In this document: in pieces, positions 57,100 through 64,000 of the stretch | Position numbering within the stretch: position 1 is the first letter of the stretch | Layout of the letters: each line of letters opens with the position of its first letter | From: Rudaea sp. 3F27F6 | GTDB lineage: Bacteria; Pseudomonadota; Gammaproteobacteria; Xanthomonadales; Rhodanobacteraceae | DNA: 64,000 bases | Assembly (NCBI RefSeq): GCF_005503555.1 | Contig: NZ_SCNG01000001.1 | Span: 1,798,001 to 1,862,000, forward strand | Reading direction: 5' to 3' | The notes under the pieces: model-generated | What the model saw: the letters and a program-made list of their open reading frames with translations, nothing else | Told to the model about the DNA's origin: nothing | Database searches by the model: none | Made by a program: the position numbers and the translations under genes

Positions 57100-57170
57100 A
57101 TGTTCATGCTAGCGCTGCGACCGCTTGATTTTCCTGCGGCGACGCATCAAGTTGAGTATTCGCATAGCCC

Positions 57171-57268
57171 CTCGTTCCGGCGAACGCCGGAATCCAGCTT
57201 CCTCTCCGAGAAGCACTGGATTTCCGCTCGACCCGCCCGCGGCCGTCGAGAGCCGCAGGAATGAGACC
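57171..57268. repeat. REP-like repeats between two divergent genes
   Basis: TTCCGGCGAACGCCGGAA (57175-57192) is a short hairpin in the TTCCGGCGA..GGAATCCAG pattern. The second unit, CTGGATTTCCGCTCG..GCCGCAGGAATGAG (57217-57265), is the related form. It lies between the patatin gene and prlC. Confidence 0.6.
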
Positions 57269-57309
57269 GGCAACAACATTCCGCCTTTCTGTTTCCCGAT
57301 TTCGTAGCC

Positions 57310-59352
57310 ATGACCCAAACCAATCCCCTGCTCGCCGACACCGCACTGCCCGCATTCGCCGCGATCAAACCCGAACACGTCGGACCCGCGGTCGACGCCG
57401 TGCTCGCCGACTACCAGAAGCAGATCGATGCGCTGACCGCCGAATCGGCGTCGCGCACCTTCGCCAACACGATGCTGCCGCAGGAGGCGCTCGAAGTGCG
57501 CCTGGAACGCGCTTGGTCGCCGGTGTCGCACCTGCACGCCGTTGCCGACTCGCCGGCGCTGCGCGAAGCCTATTCGGCCGCGCTCGAAAAGATCACCGAT
57601 TTCGCCAGCGAACTCGGCCAGAACCGCGAACTCTACGCCGCAGTGAAGGTGGTCGCCGAGCGCGCTGATTTCGCCGAACTGCCGCGTCCCGCACGCACCC
57701 TTGTCGAACATGCGCTGCGCGACTTCCGCATGTCCGGCGTCGCGCTCGAAGAACCCGCGCGCTCACGCTTCAAGGAAATCGCGAACCAGCTGTCGAAGCT
57801 GTCGAACGAGTTCGAGAACGCCGTGCTCGACGCGACCGAAGCATGGTCGGAGAAAATCGGCGAGGCGCAATTGGCCGGCCTGCCCGAAGCCGAGCGCGCG
57901 CTGCTCAAGCAGTATGCCGAAGAGGCCGAGCAGGACGGCTGGCTCGTGACGCTCAAACAACCGAGCGTCACCGCCGTGCTGACCTACGCGGACGATCGCG
58001 GCCTACGCGAACGCACTTACGCGGCTTACCAGACGCGCGCGTCCGACGAGGGCCCGGCCGCGGGCAAGTTCGATAACTCGCGGCGCATCGAAGAAATCAT
58101 GGCCCTGCGTCACGAAGGTGCGCAGTTGATCGGATTCAAGAACGCCGCCGAGGATTCGCTCGCGACCAAAATGGCCGGCACGCCCGAGCGCGTGCTCGCC
58201 TTCCTGCGCGATCTCGCCTCCCGCGCCAAGCCGGTCGCGCAGCGCGAACTCGCCGAGCTGCGCGACTTCGCGCGCGACGAACTCGGCATCGCCGATCTGC
58301 AACCGTGGGACGTCGCCTACGCGGCGGAAAAGCTGCGCGTTAAAAAGTACGCGCTGAGCGAAGAAGAATTGAAGCCTTATTTCCCGGCAGCAGCGGCGAT
58401 CGACGGCCTGTTCGCGATCGTCGAGCGCGTGTTCGGTGTGCGCTTCGCCGCGCGCGACGGTGTCGAGGTCTGGCACCCCGATGTGCGCTACTACGATGTG
58501 CTCGATGCGAACGGCAAAGTCATCGCCGGAGCCTACTTCGATCTCTATGCGCGCTCGGGCAAGCGCGGCGGCGCCTGGATGGACACCTGTCGCTCGCGCT
58601 ACAAGGACGGCAGCGAAACGCATCCGCCGATCGCGTACCTGACCTGCAACTTCGCCCCGCCGACCAAGGACACGCCGTCGCTGCTGACCCACGACGACGT
58701 GGTCACGCTGTTCCACGAAACCGGGCACGGCCTGCATCACATGCTGACCGAAGTCGATCTGCCGAGCGTCGCCGGCATCGACGGCGTCGAATGGGACGCG
58801 GTCGAGCTGCCGAGCCAGTTCATGGAGAATTTCGCCTGGCAGCGCGAAGCGCTCGCGTTGTTCGCGCGCCATTGGAAGACCGGCGAGGCGCTGCCCGAGG
58901 CACTGTTCCAGCGCATGCTCGCTGCGCGCCACTATCACGCAGGCTTGTTCCTCGTGCGTCAGCTCGAATTCGGCTTGTTCGATTTCCGCCTGCATCTCGA
59001 ATTCGATCCCACGCGTGGCGCGCGTGTGATGGAACTGCTGCGCGAAGTGCGCGAGGAAGTCGCCGTCATCCTGCCGCCCGCGTGGCAACGCATGCCGCAT
59101 GCGTTCGGTCACATCTTCGCCGGCGGCTATGCGGCGGGTTACTACAGTTATCTCTGGGCCGAGCTGCTTTCCGCCGACGCGTTCTCGCGCTTCGAGGAAG
59201 CCGGCTTGTTCGACCGCGCCGCGGGCGATGCCTTTCGCCGCAGCGTGTTCGCGGTCGGCGGCTCGCGGCCGGCGCTGGAATCGTTCGTCGAGTTCCGTGG
59301 GCGCGAGCCGGAACCCGATGCCTTGCTGCGCAGCTACGGTTTGGCGGCTTGA
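57310..59352 (+). CDS. prlC: Oligopeptidase A (M3 metallopeptidase)
   Basis: A 680-residue cytoplasmic zinc peptidase that degrades cleaved signal peptides and other short peptides. The zinc site is FHETGHGLHHML (His469, Glu470, His473), with the third ligand Glu499 in DAVELPSQFMENF. Length and N-terminus (NPLLADTALPAFAAIKPEHV) match OpdA/PrlC. It is monocistronic by position. Confidence 0.95.
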   Translation: MTQTNPLLADTALPAFAAIKPEHVGPAVDAVLADYQKQIDALTAESASRTFANTMLPQEALEVRLERAWSPVSHLHAVADSPALREAYSAALEKITDFASELGQNRELYAAVKVVAERADFAELPRPARTLVEHALRDFRMSGVALEEPARSRFKEIANQLSKLSNEFENAVLDATEAWSEKIGEAQLAGLPEAERALLKQYAEEAEQDGWLVTLKQPSVTAVLTYADDRGLRERTYAAYQTRASDEGPAAGKFDNSRRIEEIMALRHEGAQLIGFKNAAEDSLATKMAGTPERVLAFLRDLASRAKPVAQRELAELRDFARDELGIADLQPWDVAYAAEKLRVKKYALSEEELKPYFPAAAAIDGLFAIVERVFGVRFAARDGVEVWHPDVRYYDVLDANGKVIAGAYFDLYARSGKRGGAWMDTCRSRYKDGSETHPPIAYLTCNFAPPTKDTPSLLTHDDVVTLFHETGHGLHHMLTEVDLPSVAGIDGVEWDAVELPSQFMENFAWQREALALFARHWKTGEALPEALFQRMLAARHYHAGLFLVRQLEFGLFDFRLHLEFDPTRGARVMELLREVREEVAVILPPAWQRMPHAFGHIFAGGYAAGYYSYLWAELLSADAFSRFEEAGLFDRAAGDAFRRSVFAVGGSRPALESFVEFRGREPEPDALLRSYGLAA

Positions 59353-59366
59353 AGAAGAGCTTTTTT

Positions 59367-59436
59367 AGCCACCGATTACACGGATAAAGATAAAAAGGGT
59401 TTTGATCTATCCATATTCGTCCGTGTAATCGGTGCT
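59367..59436. repeat. Inverted repeat copy D (CCACGGAT family)
   Basis: The 14-base arms CACCGATTACACGG (59370-59383) and CCGTGTAATCGGTG (59421-59434) are exact complements, with a weaker continuation inward (GGATAAAGAT / ATCTATCC). It lies 14 bases past the prlC stop, with a T-run before it, and 15 bases ahead of the GT2 start. Confidence 0.85.
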
Positions 59437-59450
59437 GAAATTCTTTGCTT

Positions 59451-60374
59451 ATGCTCTCGATCGTCGTTAACTTCTACAACAATCGCCGTGAGGCGATGAA
59501 TACCTTGCATTCGATGACGCGCGGCTATCAGCGCAGCGCGCAAGATATCGAATTCGAAGTGATCGCGATCGATCACGGTTCGAGCCTGCCGCTCGACGAA
59601 GCCGACGTGCGCGCGTTCGGGCCTGAATTTCGCTATCGCTACGTCGAAACGAAGTCGGTGTCGCCGGCCGCCGCGATCAACGCGGCCTGCCGCGAGGCGC
59701 GCGGCGAGCATCTGCTCGTCGTCATCGACGGCGCACATATCCTCTCACCCGGGATTTACACACGCGCTAGCCGCGTCTTCGAGCAATTCGAGTCACCGTT
59801 CGTCGCCGGCGTCTCATTTCACCTCGGGCCGAAGCAACAGAACGAGTCAGTGAAGGAAGGCTACAACCAGCAAGTGGAGGATCGTTTGCTTACACGTTGC
59901 GGTTGGCGCGAGAACGGCTATCGCTTGTACACGATCGCTGGCTCGTTCGCCGATCCGGGCATGGGTTGGTTCGGTTGTGCGTTCGAATCCGGTTGCTTCG
60001 CGATCGGCAAGCAGAACTACCTTGCCCTCGGCGGCTTCGATGAACGCTTCGTCGCGCGCGGCGGCGGCCTCGTCGCACTCGATTTTTTCCAGCGCGCCGT
60101 TTCGCGCGAAAAGGGCGATTACGTGATGCTGCTCGGCGAAGGCAGCTTTCATCAGTTCCACGGCGGCGTCGCGAGCAACGCAACCAAGGCTGCGCATCCG
60201 TGGAAGGAATTCCACGAAGAGTATCAGCGCATCCGCGGCAAGTCCTTCGCACGCGTGCCGCGGCGGCCGTTCTATTTCGGCACGCTGCCGAACGAGGCGC
60301 TTCTCGCCGCGCGCATTTCCGCCGAACACGGCCTGGCCCAGTGGGAAAAGGCGGTCGCCGCGGGCGAGGCTTGA
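59451..60374 (+). CDS. Glycosyltransferase family 2
   Basis: A 307-residue GT-A enzyme that begins MLSIVVNFYNNRREAMNTL. FEVIAIDHGSS is the nucleotide-sugar strand, and HLLVVIDGAHILSPGIYTRA is the metal-binding-like region, with DGA in place of the usual DxD. FESGCFAIGKQNYLALGGFD is typical of the acceptor side. The donor is unknown; a surface glycan role is likely. Repeats of the same family lie directly before and after the gene, suggesting that it arrived or is kept as a unit. Confidence 0.78.
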   Translation: MLSIVVNFYNNRREAMNTLHSMTRGYQRSAQDIEFEVIAIDHGSSLPLDEADVRAFGPEFRYRYVETKSVSPAAAINAACREARGEHLLVVIDGAHILSPGIYTRASRVFEQFESPFVAGVSFHLGPKQQNESVKEGYNQQVEDRLLTRCGWRENGYRLYTIAGSFADPGMGWFGCAFESGCFAIGKQNYLALGGFDERFVARGGGLVALDFFQRAVSREKGDYVMLLGEGSFHQFHGGVASNATKAAHPWKEFHEEYQRIRGKSFARVPRRPFYFGTLPNEALLAARISAEHGLAQWEKAVAAGEA

Positions 60375-60451
60375 TCGCAATCTGAATTTTGCGGTGAGGG
60401 CCTGATCGGACAAAAGCCGCCGGGCGCAACATGGTTGTCGCGTTTCCGCCT

Positions 60452-60484
60452 TGTCCGTGTTCATCCGCGCCGATCCGTGGCAAA
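60452..60484. repeat. Half copy E (right arm only) of the CCACGGAT repeat
   Basis: TGTCCGTGTTCATCCGCG followed by CCGATCCGTGGC matches the right arm of copies A-C. No matching left arm is found between 60375 and 60451. It lies between the GT2 gene and the exonuclease gene. Confidence 0.75.
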
Positions 60485-60516
60485 GTTGCTCCCTCTTCGT
60501 CCGACGAAAGCGACCC

Positions 60517-61284
60517 ATGAAAATCGCGAGCTGGAACGTCAATTCGCTCAACGTGCGCATGCCGCATCTGACGACGTGGCTCAACGAAGCGCAGCCCGAC
60601 ATCGTCGCGCTGCAGGAAACGAAGACGGAAGATTCCAAGTTTCCGCGCGAGGCGATCGACGCGCTCGGCTACCGCGTCGCATTCTCGGGGCAGAAGACCT
60701 ACAACGGCGTCGCCATCCTCGCGCGCGAGGAACCGCGCGACGTGATCACCGACATCCCGGGGCTCGACGATCCGCAGCGGCGCATTCTGATCGCGACAGT
60801 CGGCGAGCTACGCATCGCCGATCTCTACGTTGTCAACGGCCAGGATGTCGGCACGGAAAAGTACGCCTACAAGCTCGACTGGCTCGCCAAGGTGCACGCG
60901 TTTCTCGCCGAGGAGATCAAGCGCTATCCGAACCTCGTCGTGCTCGGCGATTTCAACATCACCCCGGACGACCGCGACATCTACGATCCGGTTGCGTGGA
61001 AGGAGCAGATTCTGTGCTCGACGCCCGAGCGCGATGCGCTCAAGGCGATCGTCGACCTCGGTTTGCACGACACGTTCCGCCTGTTCAACGACGAGGCCGG
61101 GCACTACTCGTGGTGGGACTACCGCCAGGCCGGCTTCCGCCGCAATCTCGGCATGCGCATCGATCTGGTTCTCGCGAGCGAGGCACTGCGTGCACGCTGC
61201 CGCACGGCCAGCATCGACCGCGTGCCGCGCACCTGGGAACGGCCCTCCGATCACACACCGGTGCTGCTCGAACTGGAGAGCTGA
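60517..61284 (+). CDS. xthA: Exodeoxyribonuclease III
   Basis: A 255-residue AP endonuclease/3'-exonuclease of base-excision repair. Motifs are KIASWNVNSLNVRMPHL, DIVALQETKTEDSKFP (metal-binding Glu), VLGDFNITPDDRDIYDP, WWDYRQAGFRRNLGMRIDLV and the catalytic His in RPSDHTPVLLELE. The ATG at 60517 begins the conserved N-terminus; the upstream extension would be coded by repeat E. Confidence 0.95.
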   Translation: MKIASWNVNSLNVRMPHLTTWLNEAQPDIVALQETKTEDSKFPREAIDALGYRVAFSGQKTYNGVAILAREEPRDVITDIPGLDDPQRRILIATVGELRIADLYVVNGQDVGTEKYAYKLDWLAKVHAFLAEEIKRYPNLVVLGDFNITPDDRDIYDPVAWKEQILCSTPERDALKAIVDLGLHDTFRLFNDEAGHYSWWDYRQAGFRRNLGMRIDLVLASEALRARCRTASIDRVPRTWERPSDHTPVLLELES

Positions 61285-61332
61285 CCGGCGCCGCTTCGGC
61301 GACGCGCGGACGGTCGTATGCACCCGAGGTGC

Positions 61333-61338
61333 TAAAAT
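61333..61338 (+). promoter_or_regulatory. -10 box (TAAAAT) directly before the UPF0149 gene
   Basis: TAAAAT lies six bases ahead of the ATG at 61345. If used, transcription would begin at or beside the start codon, giving a leaderless mRNA. No ribosome-binding site is visible and the -35 region is poor. Confidence 0.4.
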
Positions 61339-61344
61339 CCGCCT

Positions 61345-62022
61345 ATGACAGATTCCTTGCATCAAGCCGATTGGCCCGCCGAGCTCGACGATCAGGAACT
61401 CGAGGAACTCGATCAATACCTGCGCGCGCACGCCGGCGAGGACCACCTTCTGCTCGATGGCGTACACGGTTTGTTGACCGCGATCGGCATCGGCCCCGAA
61501 AAGGTCGCGCCGGACGAATGGCTGCCGGAAGTGCTGCACGAGCCGTTCGCCGACGAAGAAGAGGGCAAGCGCGTACTCGAACTGCTCGCGCGCCTGTCCG
61601 AGAGCGTCGAGCTCGAAGTCGAAGCCGACAACTACGAACCGATCCTCGGCGAGATCGAACTCGACGACGGCGACTCCGCCTTGTCGGCGCTCGGCTGGTG
61701 CGAGGGGTTCTCGCGCGGCGTCGATCTGCGCGCGCGGCTGTGGGAATCGCGCCTCGGCGCCGACTCGCATCTGACCGAACTGCTCGGGCCGATCATGGCG
61801 CTTGCGGTCGAGGAAGGCGTGTTCGCCACCGATGCCGATTTCGCGCCACTGTCCGAACAGGAATACGACGACTGTCTTGCGCAATTGCCAGGCGCAGTCA
61901 ACGCGGTCGCGCACTATTGGGTCGACGCGCCGCTGACGCCCGAAGAACTCGCCGGCTCGCCGCACCGCACCTCGTCCGACAACGAACCGAGACGCAAGCG
62001 CGGCGGGCGCTGGCTGCACTGA
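61345..62022 (+). CDS. UPF0149 (YecA/YgfB-like) family protein
   Basis: A 225-residue acidic protein. Conserved stretches are HLLLDGVHGLLTAIGIGPEK, ADEEEGKRVLELLARLSESV and SALGWCEGFSRGVDLRARLW. The C-terminal zinc-binding SEC-C motif of YecA is absent; the protein ends in a basic tail (EPRRKRGGRWLH). The function is unknown. Confidence 0.87.
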   Translation: MTDSLHQADWPAELDDQELEELDQYLRAHAGEDHLLLDGVHGLLTAIGIGPEKVAPDEWLPEVLHEPFADEEEGKRVLELLARLSESVELEVEADNYEPILGEIELDDGDSALSALGWCEGFSRGVDLRARLWESRLGADSHLTELLGPIMALAVEEGVFATDADFAPLSEQEYDDCLAQLPGAVNAVAHYWVDAPLTPEELAGSPHRTSSDNEPRRKRGGRWLH

Positions 62023-62041
62023 ATCGATGACCGCGTGCGGC

Positions 62042-62070
62042 TCGTGCCGAGCGAATCACGCTCGGCACGA
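62042..62070. terminator. Hairpin between convergent genes
   Basis: The perfect 12-bp stem TCGTGCCGAGCG/CGCTCGGCACGA has a five-base loop. It lies 20 bases past the UPF0149 stop and 28 bases past the DUF885 stop on the other strand. There is no T-run, so it may be a two-way roadblock rather than a classical terminator. Confidence 0.5.
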
Positions 62071-62097
62071 ACGTAGCGGTATCGTCGAGACCGCGCC

Positions 62098-63921
62098 TTA
62101 CTTCGCCTTGCGCTGCGCCGGAATAAATTGCTCGCGCACCGCCTTCGCAAGCTGGTCGGGCGGAAGCAGACCCTGGTCGAGCAGGAAGTTGTTATAAGCG
62201 CGGCGGTCGAACTGTTTGCCGAGCGCGAGTTCGGTTTCCATGCGCAGTTCCATGATCCGGCTGTAGCCGTAGAAGTAGCTGCCTGCCTGGCCGGGCATGT
62301 TGAACGTGTAGCGATCGAGTTCCTGGCGTGCCATCGGCTCGGACAGTACGACGTCGTCGGTCAGCACCTGGCCCGCGCGTTCACGGTCGATCTGGCCGAG
62401 GTTGAGCATCGGGTCGAGCATCGCGCGCGCCGCGCGCAACAGACGCAGCTGCAGCGCGATGAGCTGACCGTCGAGCGGCTCGTACGGCACCATCTCGGCC
62501 TCGGCGTAGAGCGCCCAGCCTTCGACGTTGACGCTGTTGAACGCGAACAGCGTGCGCGCGAGCGAGATGCCGCGCTCGACCATCGCGGTGAACTGCAGCT
62601 CGTGGCCAGGGCGGCCTTCGTGTGCGGCGAGAGTCCAGCCGCCGGCTTCGTAGGTGAAGTCGTCGTAGGCGGCGCCCTTGCCGTCCTTGCCGCTCGACGC
62701 CGGATTGCCGAGCGGCAGTACGAACTGGCCCTGCTGGCCGGTATTGCCGATCAGCGGCGCCGGCAGGAAGTGCGGCGCCGGCTGCGCGGCGGATTCGGCG
62801 TCGGAAGCGAGGCGCATGACCATCGGCCGCTGCGGCAGATCGACGACTTTGTTCGCGGCGATCTGCTTCTCGAGTTCCGGCATGACCGTGTTGCGGTAAT
62901 AGCCTTCGATCGAATCCTTGCCGAGCTGCTTCTTCTTCAGCTCGTGGATCACCGCGCGATAGTCGGTCGCCTGAATGCCTTTTGCCTTGGCAACGAGCGG
63001 CGCGATCTGCTGCATCGCATTGCGCGTTTCCATGAATTCCAGGCGCGCGCGCTGGATCAGCAGTTCGGGGGCGATGTCGATGCCGACCTGCTTGAGCTTG
63101 AACGCATACAGCTCGGGCGGCAGGCGTGTGTCGGCGCGCGCGACCGGCAGCACGTCCTTGCGCATCCAGTCGGCGTAGTCGCGAAACTGCTGGTCCATCG
63201 CCGCGAGCGCGGCGTCGCCTCCGTCGATCTTGTACTTGTCGAACAGTTTGCGAATGCCGGCCGCATAGGTGTCGGCATTGCGCAGCGCCTGCTCGACTTC
63301 GAGCTTGGTCGGTTTCAGCAGGGCGGGGTTCTTGAGTTTTTCCTCGTAGCGCTGGCGCGCGAGCGTGGCGATCGCCGTACTGCCAGGCGTCAAGCCGACA
63401 TAGCGCTGCAGGCGATCGAGTGCCTTGGTGCGGCGCGCCGGATCGGTCTGGTCCTGCAGCAGCGCCTGCTCGCCCTGGAAGACGAGCTGGCCCACGTCGG
63501 TGAACGGCAGCAGCAAACGTTCGTTGAGTTCGCTGCCTTCGATCTGCCGGTCGGCGGCGACGAGCATGATGTCGATGTCCTGGCGGACGTTCGCGTTCTC
63601 TTCGGTCTTCAGATCCTTCTGCAGCGCGTCCTTCGCACCGCGCAGCGCTGCGCGCTGGCGCGCTTCGGTGTCGGGGCCGAGATCGGCGACGCGGTCGTCA
63701 TAGCCGGGCAGGCCGAAGAACGAGGCGAATTCCGGCGCGAAATCAGCCTGCGCCTTCAACAAGGGCTGGGCCAGCTCGTTGCTGCGCTTGACCCACTCCG
63801 GTGCCGGCCGCACGGCCGTGGCAGCGGCGGGCTTCGCCGCTGGCGCGGGGTCTTTCGCGGAAACGGCAGCCACCGAAACGCAGGCGAGCGCGATGGCGCT
63901 GGTCAACAACAGGCGACGCAT
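62098..63921 (-). CDS. DUF885 family exported metallopeptidase-like protein
   Basis: A 607-residue exported protein with a signal peptide (MRRLLLTSAIALACVSVAAVSA). The DUF885 zinc motif LAAHEGRPGHELQF lies at about residues 432-445, and VNVEGWALYAEAEMVPYE supplies the downstream Glu. Related proteins are putative carboxypeptidases of the periplasm. The full length is inside the window. Confidence 0.88.
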   Translation of the reverse strand: MRRLLLTSAIALACVSVAAVSAKDPAPAAKPAAATAVRPAPEWVKRSNELAQPLLKAQADFAPEFASFFGLPGYDDRVADLGPDTEARQRAALRGAKDALQKDLKTEENANVRQDIDIMLVAADRQIEGSELNERLLLPFTDVGQLVFQGEQALLQDQTDPARRTKALDRLQRYVGLTPGSTAIATLARQRYEEKLKNPALLKPTKLEVEQALRNADTYAAGIRKLFDKYKIDGGDAALAAMDQQFRDYADWMRKDVLPVARADTRLPPELYAFKLKQVGIDIAPELLIQRARLEFMETRNAMQQIAPLVAKAKGIQATDYRAVIHELKKKQLGKDSIEGYYRNTVMPELEKQIAANKVVDLPQRPMVMRLASDAESAAQPAPHFLPAPLIGNTGQQGQFVLPLGNPASSGKDGKGAAYDDFTYEAGGWTLAAHEGRPGHELQFTAMVERGISLARTLFAFNSVNVEGWALYAEAEMVPYEPLDGQLIALQLRLLRAARAMLDPMLNLGQIDRERAGQVLTDDVVLSEPMARQELDRYTFNMPGQAGSYFYGYSRIMELRMETELALGKQFDRRAYNNFLLDQGLLPPDQLAKAVREQFIPAQRKAK

Positions 63922-63967
63922 GGAATTCTCCTCAGGTCAGATTGGGGCACGCGATGTCGTGTTTCTA

Positions 63968-63992
63968 GGCTTCGCAGCAGGCGAAGCCTTTT
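63968..63992 (+). terminator. Terminator-like hairpin at the right edge
   Basis: The 8-bp stem GGCTTCGC/GCGAAGCC has a five-base loop and is followed by TTTT. It is oriented rightwards, but no rightward gene ends before it in the window, so its role is unclear. Confidence 0.4.
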
Positions 63993-64000
63993 GCTTAAAT

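Noticed and set aside
60435-62030. Open frame of 531 codons across xthA and the UPF0149 gene
   Set aside because: Runs through two proven genes in a wrong frame.

Overview
The window is high-GC DNA from a gammaproteobacterium of the Xanthomonadales (Lysobacterales), probably close to the Rhodanobacteraceae. The evidence is the gene order DUF4390-ntrY / rsmB / fmt / def / lysM / dprA / topA / tsaC, polA with a divergent DUF2782 gene and a C-rich-loop small RNA behind it, a XanB2-type chorismatase, and a xanthomonadin-like aryl polyene (APE) gene set. No phage, IS transposase, CRISPR array, rRNA or tRNA was seen.

Layout. 1-238 is the start of ntrX. 418-5483 holds four envelope glycosyltransferase genes lying between ntrX and ntrY. 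5629-17286 is the housekeeping block named above. 17469-18839 is an AMP-dependent ligase of the APE type. 18840-19789 is a gene-free repeat complex containing a 533-bp hairpin array. 19790-23634 is DUF2782, polA and an sX13-like sRNA. 23717-36754 is mixed metabolism and defence: a LysR regulator, a small protein, two isocitrate dehydrogenases of different families, siroheme synthase, a short-chain dehydrogenase with an ArsR regulator, and an RND efflux pump. 36925-40772 is zapE, a hydrolase, ACP phosphodiesterase, a GT2 and a cytochrome c5.

40925-50933 carries most of an APE/xanthomonadin pathway: ketoreductase, two hotdog dehydratases, MMPL exporter, LolA-like carrier, LpxL-like acyltransferase, COG4648 membrane protein, acyl carrier protein and the divergent chorismatase that would supply 3-hydroxybenzoate. 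Four unrelated genes, including an ECF sigma factor and its probable anti-sigma factor, interrupt it. No ketosynthase is present in the window, and the ligase lies about 25 kb away. 50964-63921 holds a GNAT, a large membrane protein, a transmembrane Ser/Thr kinase, a patatin/cNMP-domain protein, oligopeptidase A, a GT2, exonuclease III, a UPF0149 protein and a DUF885 peptidase.

The most unusual structure is a family of inverted repeats (core CCACGGAT..ACACGGAT) at five places. Two copies bracket a three-gene glycosyltransferase block, two bracket a GT2 gene, and one sits at a break in the APE cluster, where it supplies the stop codon of the exporter gene.
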